A DNA stretch of 64,000 nucleotides from Dyadobacter luteus (GTDB taxonomy: Bacteria; Bacteroidota; Bacteroidia; Cytophagales; Spirosomataceae), in assembly GCF_003383615.1 (NCBI RefSeq), contig NZ_QNUL01000007.1:124001-188000 (forward strand), written 5' to 3'. Shown here one piece after another: positions 25,509 through 34,169 of the stretch. Each line of letters opens with the position of its first letter. Position 1 is the stretch's first letter. A model generated the notes under the pieces. It made no database searches. It was not told the origin of the DNA and saw nothing but the letters and a program-made list of their open reading frames with translations. Both the position numbers and the translations under genes were made by a program.

Positions 25509-27581
25509 ATGTCTGAAAACGATAATAAGCGAGGGCCGCTAGGCCCGAAAAGTCCGCAGAAAGGTTATCAGGGATGGATTATAGCCGCTTTGGTAGCTAC
25601 TATACTGGGGATTACCTACCTGAACCGGACATCAACGATACGTGAAACAACTCAAAAGCGTTTTGAGAAAATGATGGCCGACAAAGAAGTCGCCCGTGTA
25701 ACGATTGTTAATGATAAGTCCGTTGAGGTTACATTAAAACCTGAAGCGCTGAAGTCGGATAAATATAAATCCCTGAACAAAGAGAATACGTACTTTGGCG
25801 GAGAGTCTGTTTCACACTATCAGTTTCAGGTAACATCCGCTGAAACGTTCAAGAAGGACTTTGAAAAAATGCAGGAAGGAACTCCTGCCAATGATAAAGC
25901 TGAGCTTGTAGTTGACACCCGCAATGACTGGTATAGTTTCCTGGGAACGTGGGGATTCTTTATTGTAATGATACTTGTCATGTATTTTATACTTGGCAGA
26001 ATGTCAGGAGGTGTTGGTCCGGGTGGACAGATTTTCAATATTGGCCGTTCACGTGCGACATTATTTGATGCTGAAAACAAGGTAAAAATAACGTTTAATG
26101 ATGTTGCCGGTCTTGAAGAAGCGAAAGAAGAGATAAAAGAGATTGTGGAGTATCTGCAATTTCCTGACAAATTCAAGAAACTTGGTGCTAAAATTCCAAA
26201 AGGAGCTTTACTTGTAGGACCTCCGGGAACTGGTAAAACACTCCTTGCAAAAGCTGTGGCAGGAGAGGCAGGCGTGCCATTTTTCTCTCTGTCGGGTTCC
26301 GACTTTGTTGAAATGTTTGTCGGAGTAGGTGCTGCACGTGTACGTGACCTTTTCAAACAAGCAAAAGAGAAAGCACCTTGTATCATCTTTATTGATGAGA
26401 TTGACGCAGTAGGTCGCTCTCGTGGAAGAGGTGCTATGCCTGGTTCTAACGACGAACGTGAAAATACACTGAACTCCCTTCTTGTTGAGATGGATGGTTT
26501 CGCGACTGACTCGGGAATAATTATCGTAGCTGCGACCAACCGTCCGGATGTATTGGATCCTGCATTGCTACGTCCGGGACGTTTTGACCGCCAGATTTCT
26601 ATTGACAAGCCAGATGTAATTGGCCGTGAAGCTATCTTCAAAGTTCATTTGAAACCATTGAAGTTATCAAGTGACGTTAATATTCAAAAATTATCTTCTC
26701 AAACTCCCGGATTTGCCGGAGCTGAGATTGCTAACGTTTGTAACGAAGCAGCACTTATCGCCGCCCGTCGCGATCGTGAGGAAGTAACCATGCAGGATTT
26801 CCAGGATGCAATGGACCGTGTAATCGGTGGATTGGAAAAGAAAAACAAACTGATTTCTCCTGAAGAAAAGGAGATCGTTGCCTACCACGAAGCTGGTCAC
26901 GCTGTAGCGGGCTGGTTCCTGGAACATGCCGATCCCTTGGTAAAAGTTTCTATTGTTCCCCGTGGTGTTGCAGCTTTAGGTTATGCACAATATCTACCGA
27001 GAGAACAGTATCTGTATCGTACCGAGCAATTGTTTGACGAAATGTGTATGACCCTCGGTGGCCGTGCCGCTGAAGATGTAGTCTTTGGTAAAATTTCTAC
27101 AGGTGCGTTGAGCGATTTGGAAAGAGTAACCAAACTTGCTTACAGCATGGTTACTGTATATGGTATGAATGAGCGTATCGGTAACGTCTCTTTCTACGAT
27201 TCGAAGCAAAGTGATTACGCCTTCACAAAACCATATTCTGAGTCTACATCTCAGGCTATTGATGAAGAAGTAAGAAATCTGATTGATAAAGCTTACCAGT
27301 TCGTGAAGCAAATGCTGACTGATAGAAGAGATAAGCTGGAAGTGCTTGCAAAAGAACTTCTCGAAAAAGAGATCTTATTCCAGGCTGATCTGGAAAAACT
27401 GATTGGCAAACGTCCTTTTGATAAGGAAACAAGCTATCAGGCTTATATCAATCGTCGTTCGAATGAAGAAGCAGCTATTCATGAGGAAGTTGTAAAACAT
27501 TCTTTGGATCAGGAAAAACAAGAAGTAAAACCATCGGAAGATGAAATGATTGCTGAAAGCAAAGATGCTTCAAACGAATAG
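25509..27581 (+). CDS. ftsH: ATP-dependent zinc metalloprotease FtsH
   Basis: 690 residues. Two transmembrane helices (about 24-40 and 143-162) flank the periplasmic FtsH extracellular domain. The AAA module has Walker A GPPGTGKT, Walker [10 protein letters not shown], the pore loop region MFVGVGA and the second region of homology [20 protein letters not shown]. The zinc protease motif HEAGH is near residue 460, and a third ligand is in [11 protein letters not shown]. It degrades unfolded and regulated membrane proteins. The C-terminal tail is charged and variable. A near-match promoter element (TATATTTC at 25483-25490) lies 19 bases before the start. Confidence 0.97.
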   Translation: MSENDNKRGPLGPKSPQKGYQGWIIAALVATILGITYLNRTSTIRETTQKRFEKMMADKEVARVTIVNDKSVEVTLKPEALKSDKYKSLNKENTYFGGESVSHYQFQVTSAETFKKDFEKMQEGTPANDKAELVVDTRNDWYSFLGTWGFFIVMILVMYFILGRMSGGVGPGGQIFNIGRSRATLFDAENKVKITFNDVAGLEEAKEEIKEIVEYLQFPDKFKKLGAKIPKGALLVGPPGTGKTLLAKAVAGEAGVPFFSLSGSDFVEMFVGVGAARVRDLFKQAKEKAPCIIFIDEIDAVGRSRGRGAMPGSNDERENTLNSLLVEMDGFATDSGIIIVAATNRPDVLDPALLRPGRFDRQISIDKPDVIGREAIFKVHLKPLKLSSDVNIQKLSSQTPGFAGAEIANVCNEAALIAARRDREEVTMQDFQDAMDRVIGGLEKKNKLISPEEKEIVAYHEAGHAVAGWFLEHADPLVKVSIVPRGVAALGYAQYLPREQYLYRTEQLFDEMCMTLGGRAAEDVVFGKISTGALSDLERVTKLAYSMVTVYGMNERIGNVSFYDSKQSDYAFTKPYSESTSQAIDEEVRNLIDKAYQFVKQMLTDRRDKLEVLAKELLEKEILFQADLEKLIGKRPFDKETSYQAYINRRSNEEAAIHEEVVKHSLDQEKQEVKPSEDEMIAESKDASNE

Positions 27582-27596
27582 CATAAATTAATTTTT

Positions 27597-27632
27597 AAAA
27601 GCCGGATAGTCCTCAACTGTCCGGCTTTTATT
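27597..27632 (+). terminator. Terminator of ftsH
   Basis: Stem AAAAGCCGGA (27597-27606) with TCCGGCTTTT (27620-27629) and a 13-base loop, ending in a T-run. Confidence 0.9.
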
Positions 27633-27672
27633 TTATACATTAGTTTCACATTTTCCCTAAATCAATGCAACT

Positions 27673-28620
27673 ATGGCCTTCGAAATTATAAAACAAAAAT
27701 TCGGCGAACTGACAGAATACGTTTTACAGGAAAGTGAATCGGGCAACCGATGTGTGATTATCCCGGAACTTGGTGGAATAGTGCGACAATTATCCCTTCG
27801 TAAAGGTTTGACGCTTTTTTCGGTCATCAAGACACCACCCACTCCGCTGAGCCTCCAGGAGGATACCAAAAGTGCAAGTGAGCTATTGTTCCCGTTTGCC
27901 AGTCGTATACCGGATGGTCAATATACATTTCTTGGAAAAAAATATCAGCTTAGTAAAAACGAGACAGGCAGACGTAATGCAATTCACGGGCTTGTGAGGA
28001 AACATCCGTTTAAGCTCGAAGAACAGATTGTGCATCCTGACTTTGCGAGTATTAAACTTTCTTTCCACTTAGATAACACAGAAGGTTATCCGTTTCAGGT
28101 CAGATTTTTTGTTACTTATAAACTTAGTGCAGACGGAAAATTTACTGTTAGTTACAGCGCTATTAATGAGGGTCATGAGCCGTGTCCCGTCATGTTTGGC
28201 TGGCATCCTTACTTCATGCTTGGCAATGAAGACGTGGATGCATGGAAAATAGATATCCCGTCCAGTCAAATTGTGAAGTTCGACGACAATATGATACCGC
28301 AAGGAGTTGCTCCGTTCAATGAGCAATTACCGATGCTTCTGTATAAAAATGAACTCGATAATTGCTTTATTATAAATACCGAAAGTGCTGCTGTAACAAC
28401 AAGGTTGATTTCAGATAACCAGCATGTAACCCTGAATATTGAACAAGAGACTGGCGAAGGCAAGTTTAACTATCTGGTATTGTACACACCACCAACACGC
28501 GATTGCATAGCCATTGAGCCTTTAACCGGTAATGTAGATGCTTTTAACAATGGAGAAGGATTGAACATTCTTGCCAAGGGACATACTGTTGATGGTACTA
28601 TTACAGTACATCTGAGTTAG
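27673..28620 (+). CDS. Aldose 1-epimerase (galactose mutarotase) family protein
   Basis: 315 residues of the beta-sandwich mutarotase fold. The catalytic candidates are visible: His in NAIHGLVRKHPF, His in MFGWHPYF, and Glu in IAIEPLTGNVDAFNNGEGL. No signal peptide, so it is cytoplasmic. It interconverts alpha and beta anomers of aldoses; the exact sugar is not determined. It is a single gene between the ftsH terminator and the convergent lasso-like operon, with its last 20 bases overlapping the end of the nucleotidyltransferase gene. Confidence 0.88.
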   Translation: MAFEIIKQKFGELTEYVLQESESGNRCVIIPELGGIVRQLSLRKGLTLFSVIKTPPTPLSLQEDTKSASELLFPFASRIPDGQYTFLGKKYQLSKNETGRRNAIHGLVRKHPFKLEEQIVHPDFASIKLSFHLDNTEGYPFQVRFFVTYKLSADGKFTVSYSAINEGHEPCPVMFGWHPYFMLGNEDVDAWKIDIPSSQIVKFDDNMIPQGVAPFNEQLPMLLYKNELDNCFIINTESAAVTTRLISDNQHVTLNIEQETGEGKFNYLVLYTPPTRDCIAIEPLTGNVDAFNNGEGLNILAKGHTVDGTITVHLS

Positions 28621-29704
28621 GATTTTGCCTGTACCAGCGTGCTTTGTCAAGCAATAGACCTACTTCGGAAAGATACTCAAGGTGCTTGGTAAGCACCTTA
28701 CTTTTATGCTTAAGACCATCGTGAACAGACATACCATGCAAGAAATAAGGCCAGGAAGAATTAGAAGCTGCCGGCGGCATTTCTGTCCAGGTCTTAATAA
28801 ATGAGGTTACATCCACCGCTTCAGGTTGAATTTGCCACGCATCTCTCCATGGTAATCCAAGAGATTTCAACAAACCAAGGCTACGGACAAGTAATGTATA
28901 AATACCCTTTTCTCTGGCAAGCTTTGCTACAAGATTCCAGTCTATTTCACTTCCCCACCTTATCATAAATGCTGAAAAATCAGCGATGTATTTCAAACGA
29001 CTCCATTGTTCCTTACCGCCATGGTGAACCAAAAGCAGTAAAAACTGATACTCGTTACTAAACGCATCAATCTTTATGTTTTGAATAGTGTACTCTTTAT
29101 GAAACTGGTTCCATTCACCGGATGGAAATTGAAAGTGTAAACGGGGATATGCTACTTCCCAATGTGCTTCCACCATACTGGACGTAGCAGAAGCTGTATT
29201 TTCCAGGGGAATGTGATAGTCGGTACGAAAAAATGCTTCAGTACGGGACTTAGACTCTAAAAGAAACTGACGATAAGGATCAGGATGATAACCTGCTTTG
29301 GCAAGTAGTTTTAAAGCCTGTTGGAAGGTCGCACGATCAATGAGCAAATCAATATCACCAAATTCCCTTTTGCCTACGTCACCATACAGCCAGTCGGCCC
29401 ACACGCTTCCTTTATACGCATAGCAAACTACACCGTTCTCCTTCAATATATTGAACAAACCGGACAGCTCCCGTAAAGACAGTAAATTGATAAAGGCGAT
29501 TCGCTGACATTCCTCAATCAACTCTTTCTGAAAAGAAACACTGATCCCACTCTGATGAAGATAGTTCAGGAACTGCGGTCTGACGCCATGATAGCGAACC
29601 ATTCTTTTCAGGGTCACTTCATCAGGATTTGACGCATCCGTCAACCTGGTCTGCAAACATGCTGAAAGCAATAAATTCATTTCATCAGAGAACTGTGCAG
29701 GCAT
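28601..29704 (-). CDS. NTP_transf_5 nucleotidyltransferase family protein
   Basis: 367 residues. The nucleotidyltransferase core has YAYKGSVWADWLYGD, then REFGDIDLLID with the metal-binding Asp pair, matching NTP_transf_5 (Pfam PF14907). Proteins of this family are often encoded in lasso-peptide and other peptide-modification clusters, where they may transfer a nucleotide or support modification; the chemistry is not established. Its ATG overlaps the stop of the HPr-kinase-like gene by one base (ATGA), so the two are translationally coupled. It is the last gene of the four-gene operon and ends inside the convergent epimerase gene. Confidence 0.85.
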   Translation of the reverse strand: MPAQFSDEMNLLLSACLQTRLTDASNPDEVTLKRMVRYHGVRPQFLNYLHQSGISVSFQKELIEECQRIAFINLLSLRELSGLFNILKENGVVCYAYKGSVWADWLYGDVGKREFGDIDLLIDRATFQQALKLLAKAGYHPDPYRQFLLESKSRTEAFFRTDYHIPLENTASATSSMVEAHWEVAYPRLHFQFPSGEWNQFHKEYTIQNIKIDAFSNEYQFLLLLVHHGGKEQWSRLKYIADFSAFMIRWGSEIDWNLVAKLAREKGIYTLLVRSLGLLKSLGLPWRDAWQIQPEAVDVTSFIKTWTEMPPAASNSSWPYFLHGMSVHDGLKHKSKVLTKHLEYLSEVGLLLDKARWYRQNPNSDVL

Positions 29705-30621
29705 CAGACGGGATTTAATACGCTTGAAATACTGTCATTCACCCATTTTTCCAGATTGGCAAAGCCGTCAGGTCTACGTTTTCGCCACATCTCCGCATGA
29801 ACTGCACATTGAAAACTCTGCTTAAAATGCTCTTTCAGCTTATCCCCCTTCAACAGCTGAACAGGTAAAGGAAAGTTTTTAATCGTCTCGATAGGTATAG
29901 CAGTTGCCGCAAGTGAAGTCAGCACAGCCTGGTTTTTTGCCTTATGAATAAAATATACCGCCCTCAACCTTACGGGTTCCTGAGGAAAATCAGCAGTCGG
30001 ATGATAAGAAAACTTGTTCACTCCTTCGCTTACAGGCTGTAATTCATTTCTGTCATATTCCAGTCCTTTTACAGTATTGTCCCAGATTTTTAATTGCGGA
30101 TAGGCCGGAACAATATACGGTGCGCCGGTAGAGTCAAAAGTAATTGCCGTGAGGTCATCACTCAGTAATTCACAGCCAGTCTTGATAAATGCTGCTGCGG
30201 TTGTCGACTTTCCGGCTCCGGGGTTTCCCATAAAACACCAGGCTTCATTACCCACTTTCACTGCACTCGCATGAAGCAGAAAATGGCCTCTTTGGAATAG
30301 TAGCAGACCTATAGCCTCGCTTACAGTGAACAAACTGATCAAATTAGGATCAGTTGTGTAGGGAGATACGATGAGGGTGCTTCCGTCTATAGCCTCAAAA
30401 TCGGCTATTTCCGGCCAGTGTAAAATTAAGCTTCCAGCTTTTCCCTTGCCAAACATGGCACGGATACCACGCCGGTAAATGGGAGTTTTAAGTAATTTAG
30501 GCAACTGAATATCCCCTGCTTTTATATAGAGGTCAATATCAGGCACATTTTCACCGATACTCAACTCAGGCAAACTAATTTCAGAGCAAATATTTAATCC
30601 AAATGCTTTATAGAAGTACAT
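29704..30621 (-). CDS. HPr-kinase-like serine kinase (lasso-cluster type)
   Basis: 305 residues. Walker A GNPGAGKST at 132-140 is preceded by LLHASAV (His117) and followed by LLSDDLTAI with an Asp pair, the arrangement of HPr kinase/phosphorylase-type P-loop enzymes. The regulatory domain and HPr-binding loop of true HprK are not apparent. In paeninodin-type lasso clusters such a kinase phosphorylates the C-terminal Ser of the peptide. Here it sits 22 bases after the B2-like protease gene, supporting a peptide-modification role, but the substrate is unknown. Confidence 0.82.
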   Translation of the reverse strand: MYFYKAFGLNICSEISLPELSIGENVPDIDLYIKAGDIQLPKLLKTPIYRRGIRAMFGKGKAGSLILHWPEIADFEAIDGSTLIVSPYTTDPNLISLFTVSEAIGLLLFQRGHFLLHASAVKVGNEAWCFMGNPGAGKSTTAAAFIKTGCELLSDDLTAITFDSTGAPYIVPAYPQLKIWDNTVKGLEYDRNELQPVSEGVNKFSYHPTADFPQEPVRLRAVYFIHKAKNQAVLTSLAATAIPIETIKNFPLPVQLLKGDKLKEHFKQSFQCAVHAEMWRKRRPDGFANLEKWVNDSISSVLNPV

Positions 30622-30643
30622 CGAAGAAGGCTATTTTAATTTA

Positions 30644-31084
30644 TCATTCCCATACCCATAAACGCTGGTAGGAAACAGTTTCCGGCCAGTCACCAATGAT
30701 GACCGAACCATTCTTTTCAACCCAGGCATGCGCTTCAAATACTTTGGCCGGGGTGATTTCCACACCTATTTCCAAAGTTAAAGCAGGAACTTTACGGAGT
30801 AAATATTTGGTAGCTAATGCTCTGGGCAGACATAGCAGTTCCACAGGTAGATGATCTGCTGCTGACTTCACCGCCCATACCGCAGCATCAATTTGCTGAC
30901 CTGACACGTCTTTCTTTTTGTCCGATTTTGCCAATCGGTTATAGACTTTTCTGAAGGTGGGAAAAGGCAACAAAAGCAAGCCCGACTTAATAAGCAACAA
31001 ACTTACAGAAGCTTTAAAGAAAAGCATTTTTTCTTCATTGCGAAGTTGTTTCCACCTGTTGCGATATGTGTGTAGACTTTTCAA
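30644..31084 (-). CDS. Lasso-peptide B2-type (transglutaminase-like) cysteine protease
   Basis: 146 residues. The papain/transglutaminase-like triad of B2 leader peptidases is intact: Cys85 in LLCLPRALA, His119 in EAHAWVE and Asp132 in IIGDWPE; the 13-residue His-Asp spacing resembles that of McjB. The N-terminal part (20-45) is hydrophobic. In lasso systems B2 cleaves the leader peptide presented by the PqqD-like B1 protein. The best start is TTG at 31084, 5 bases after the PqqD gene stop; an internal ATG at 31027 would drop 19 residues. It is in an operon with both flanking genes. Confidence 0.87.
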   Translation of the reverse strand: MKSLHTYRNRWKQLRNEEKMLFFKASVSLLLIKSGLLLLPFPTFRKVYNRLAKSDKKKDVSGQQIDAAVWAVKSAADHLPVELLCLPRALATKYLLRKVPALTLEIGVEITPAKVFEAHAWVEKNGSVIIGDWPETVSYQRLWVWE

Positions 31085-31089
31085 TTTGA

Positions 31090-31356
31090 TCAGTCAGCTT
31101 GCTCTATCAGTCTTTCTGAAATCAGATCTTTCAGTAAATCTTCTACATCTGTTTCACAATCTGCCTTGTCAACATCATATTCTGCCAGAACAGCTTCGCA
31201 CAATTGCTCCTTCGTTTGAGGTCCTTTTTCCAGTAAATCCCAAACAAGCCCTCCTACTTCATCCAATCCGTAGTAAGCACCTTTGCTGTGATTGAGTATG
31301 ACTGTCTCACCTGCCACTTTGGAGGCGATTTGCTCAGAAGTAAGCCTGTATTTCAT
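31090..31356 (-). CDS. PqqD-family peptide chaperone (lasso B1-like)
   Basis: 88 residues with the PqqD winged-helix recognition fold: VAGETVILNHSKGAYYGLDEVGGLVWDLLEKG followed by the two C-terminal helices (TDVEDLLKDLISERLIE). The longer motif spans residues 14-45. PqqD-like domains bind the leader segment of ribosomally made peptides and hand it to the modifying enzyme. It is the first gene of the operon, and its start lies 47 bases downstream of a well-formed Bacteroidota promoter at 31403-31433. No precursor peptide gene fits in the 62 bases between it and the ALDH gene. Confidence 0.87.
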   Translation of the reverse strand: MKYRLTSEQIASKVAGETVILNHSKGAYYGLDEVGGLVWDLLEKGPQTKEQLCEAVLAEYDVDKADCETDVEDLLKDLISERLIEQAD

Positions 31357-31402
31357 AGTATCGAATGTTTCTGTATTGATTATAATGTGTGCCTTATTGT
31401 AA

Positions 31403-31433
31403 CAAAGTTAAAATATAATCAGTCGATCTCAAA
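31403..31433 (-). promoter_or_regulatory. Bacteroidota promoter of the lasso-like operon (TTTG-N19-TAACTTTG)
   Basis: On the minus strand TTTG (31430-31433) is followed after exactly 19 bases by TAACTTTG (31403-31410). This matches the -33/-7 consensus of the Bacteroidota primary sigma factor at both elements. The -33 element lies inside the end of the upstream ALDH gene, so the operon can be transcribed independently of it. Confidence 0.8.
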
Positions 31434-32957
31434 CTTTATCCCTTGCGCAAGCGGTAATACTGATCCATAATTGATGGTATTAGTCTGACGCCTCATGTAA
31501 GCTTTCCAGGCATCAGACCCGGATTCGCGTCCTCCGCCGGTTTCTTTCTCTCCACCAAATGCCCCCCCTATCTCCGCTCCTGACGTACCAATATTTACAT
31601 TTGCGATACCACAGTCGGAGCCCGATGCCGATAAATACCTTTCGGCTTCTCTTATATTCAATGTAAAAATTGCTGATGATAATCCTTGCGGAACATCATT
31701 TTGTAATGCAATGGCTTCATCCAAACTATCATATTGAATGAGGTACAGCACCGGAGCAAATGTCTCATGCTGTACAATTGGAAAGTGATTCTCTACTTCT
31801 GCAATACAAGGTGCTACATAACAACCTGATTCAAAACCTAAACCCTGCAGTTTTTGAGGTTCAATAAGAAAACTTCCGCCCTGTTCTTTCACCGCTGTAG
31901 CCGCTACTTCATACTGTTGCACCGACTGCTGATCTATCAACGGACCTACATGATTTTTTCCATCCAATGGATTTCCGATCCGAAGTTGGGAATAGGCTTT
32001 AACAAGCCGTGTCTTTACTTCTTCATAGACATCTTTATGGATGATTAGTCGCCTTGTGGATGTACAACGTTGCCCGGCAGTTCCTACAGCCCCAAAAACC
32101 ACTGCAGGAATGGCTACCTTCAGATCAGCAGAAGGAGTGATGATGATTGCGTTATTTCCACCTAATTCAAGTAAACTTTTCCCAAGACGCTTTGCCACTG
32201 TCTCTGCTACCTGCCGGCCCATCCTCGTGCTTCCTGTGGCAGATATCAGCGCGACACGATGGTCAGCAGAAAGCCATTTCCCTGCATTGCTATCACCGGT
32301 AAGTAAACATGAAAGCCCTTCGGGCAGATTATTTTTCTCGAATATTTCAGCAACTATATGCTGACATGCCAGTGCCGTAAGAGGCGTTTTTTCAGATGGT
32401 TTCCAAATGCATACATTACCGCACACCCAAGCCAGCATCGCATTCCACGACCACACTGCCACAGGGAAGTTGAACGCTGAAATAATTCCAACAACTCCCA
32501 ACGGATGCCACTGTTCGTACATGCGGTGGTCAGTACGCTCGCTATGCATGGTAAGACCATATAACTGACGTGATAATCCTACAGCAAAATCACATATATC
32601 AATCATTTCCTGCACTTCCCCCAAGCCTTCCTGCAGGCTTTTACCCATTTCATAGCTAACAAGTATTCCCAAATCTTGCTTGTGTCCGCGCAGACTGTCT
32701 CCAATTTGTCGCACTATCTCCCCGCGACGGGGCGCAGGTACGAGCCTCCACTCTTTGAAAGCAGCTACCGCTGAATCCACAAGCTGGTTATAGTCCGACT
32801 CCCCCGCTATCGTAACATCCGCAATTTGTTGACCATCGACTGGTGACCAGGAAATTAATGTTCCCGCTGCTCCGTCCCAAAACTTCTGTCCGGTACTCAA
32901 CCCCTTATTTGAAGACGCTATTTTTAATTTTTCAAGAACTGCTTTTATATCTGCCAT
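31419..32957 (-). CDS. ALDH7-type aldehyde dehydrogenase (probable aminoadipate-semialdehyde dehydrogenase)
   Basis: 512 residues, full length. Catalytic Cys298 (AGQRCTSTRR) and Glu265 (LLELGGNN) are present, together with NAD-binding FNFPVAVWSWN and ATGSTRMGRQVAE. The overall pattern (EWRLVPAPRRGEIVRQIG, GGAFGGEKETGGGRESGSDAWK) fits the antiquitin/ALDH7 group, which oxidises alpha-aminoadipate semialdehyde to aminoadipate with NAD. This agrees with the saccharopine dehydrogenase gene 45 bases upstream, so lysine breakdown by the saccharopine route is the likely pathway. Biochemical specificity is inferred. Confidence 0.88.
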   Translation of the reverse strand: MADIKAVLEKLKIASSNKGLSTGQKFWDGAAGTLISWSPVDGQQIADVTIAGESDYNQLVDSAVAAFKEWRLVPAPRRGEIVRQIGDSLRGHKQDLGILVSYEMGKSLQEGLGEVQEMIDICDFAVGLSRQLYGLTMHSERTDHRMYEQWHPLGVVGIISAFNFPVAVWSWNAMLAWVCGNVCIWKPSEKTPLTALACQHIVAEIFEKNNLPEGLSCLLTGDSNAGKWLSADHRVALISATGSTRMGRQVAETVAKRLGKSLLELGGNNAIIITPSADLKVAIPAVVFGAVGTAGQRCTSTRRLIIHKDVYEEVKTRLVKAYSQLRIGNPLDGKNHVGPLIDQQSVQQYEVAATAVKEQGGSFLIEPQKLQGLGFESGCYVAPCIAEVENHFPIVQHETFAPVLYLIQYDSLDEAIALQNDVPQGLSSAIFTLNIREAERYLSASGSDCGIANVNIGTSGAEIGGAFGGEKETGGGRESGSDAWKAYMRRQTNTINYGSVLPLAQGIKFEID

Positions 32958-33002
32958 TTAATTAAATGCTTTTGTACATAATACCACAAACTACCAACCA
33001 CA

Positions 33003-34058
33003 TCAATCTTTAAAGAACTGACCATTTCCCGTATTCAGGAAATCGGCAAGGACGATATCTTCCTGTTTAATAAAACCTTTGGAAGGCAAACTCCCATCCG
33101 CAACCATTTCCACTACAGACGCAATGGAAGCAGCGGTTGTCCAGGATATAGCTCGCCAGTGCTGTCCGTCAATATTGACCGGGTGGTAGGCTCTGTAAAA
33201 TTCCTCTCTTTCCAGTTGTTCGCCTTTCCATCCTTCCACCACGGCATACACATATACCACATCCTGCTGAACCGGTGGTTTCGCTTCCGTCAGTATCTTT
33301 TCTACTAACTCTCTTTTTTCTTTCAGGATCAGCTCGTAAAGCATAAACCGCATCAGCTGACAATGCCCCGGATAACGAATGGTCTTGTAATTTAAAGTAT
33401 CCAGTTTGCCTTCGTACGTTTCACACATGGTTCCTAAGCCGCCGGATGTACTGAATGCCTCAAACTCCTGTCCTTCAATATTAATCATCTCAATCCCTTC
33501 AAGAGAAGGCACCATTTTCCTGACTCCGTTATGAATCACTTCTGCATCATTGATATATTCATTAACAACCCCAGCCGGAGACCATGTAAAGGAGTAACCC
33601 ATCAGGCCATTCGGATAACGCGGTAATGCTCCAACCCGTAGTTCAATATCTCTAAGTTTGGTAAACCTCTTTGCCAGATCTGCACCTACAATACCGATGA
33701 AACCTGGCGCAAGTCCGCACTGAGGCGCCATTACACCACGGCTGTCTTTAGCCATTTCTCTGATCGCAGTTGTTGTGGGCACATCTTCAGTAAGATCGAA
33801 ATAATGAATTCCGGATTGATATGCCTGTTTGGCAATAGGTAGATTCAGGTTGTAGGGCATACAAGACACAACTCCGTCGAAATCGGAGAAAATGCCTTCT
33901 AAAAAACCAGGCTTTAAAATATCTCCTTCCATAACCTGAAAAGGCAGCTTTGTATCAGGAATCACCTTATCAATGCCTGTTACTGTAAATCTTTTACTCA
34001 GTAGAGTTCCCACTAGGGAGCCTACCTTACCTAATCCGATGACAAGAATATTACGCAT
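33003..34058 (-). CDS. Saccharopine dehydrogenase-family protein
   Basis: 351 residues. The N-terminal NAD(P) site is GLGKVGSLVGTLL and the catalytic domain carries GLAPGFIGIVGADLAKRF and SPAGVVNEYI. It resembles the C-terminal (glutamate-forming) saccharopine dehydrogenase half of animal AASS and fungal LYS9, which releases glutamate and aminoadipate semialdehyde. The adjoining ALDH7-type gene would use that product. The lysine-ketoglutarate reductase half is not visible in the window, so the first step must be encoded elsewhere or may be missing. It starts back-to-back with the flavoprotein gene at 34170. Confidence 0.85.
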   Translation of the reverse strand: MRNILVIGLGKVGSLVGTLLSKRFTVTGIDKVIPDTKLPFQVMEGDILKPGFLEGIFSDFDGVVSCMPYNLNLPIAKQAYQSGIHYFDLTEDVPTTTAIREMAKDSRGVMAPQCGLAPGFIGIVGADLAKRFTKLRDIELRVGALPRYPNGLMGYSFTWSPAGVVNEYINDAEVIHNGVRKMVPSLEGIEMINIEGQEFEAFSTSGGLGTMCETYEGKLDTLNYKTIRYPGHCQLMRFMLYELILKEKRELVEKILTEAKPPVQQDVVYVYAVVEGWKGEQLEREEFYRAYHPVNIDGQHWRAISWTTAASIASVVEMVADGSLPSKGFIKQEDIVLADFLNTGNGQFFKD

Positions 34059-34169
34059 ATAGTTTATAGATGAATAAGTAAAATTATTTTTAGGATTGAA
34101 GAAAGATAGGAAAAGAATGAACAGTTTTTAAAACTTACCTCTCATTTTTGTATTCAACTTCACTTTGTT

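Noticed and set aside
25826..26641. A 271-codon minus-strand frame inside ftsH
   Set aside because: It is antisense to the strongly conserved FtsH ATPase region, whose codon pattern explains the open frame.
31288..31470. A 60-codon plus-strand frame over the lasso-like promoter as a candidate precursor peptide
   Set aside because: It is antisense to the PqqD start and ALDH end, is Cys-rich without a leader motif, and has no promoter of its own.
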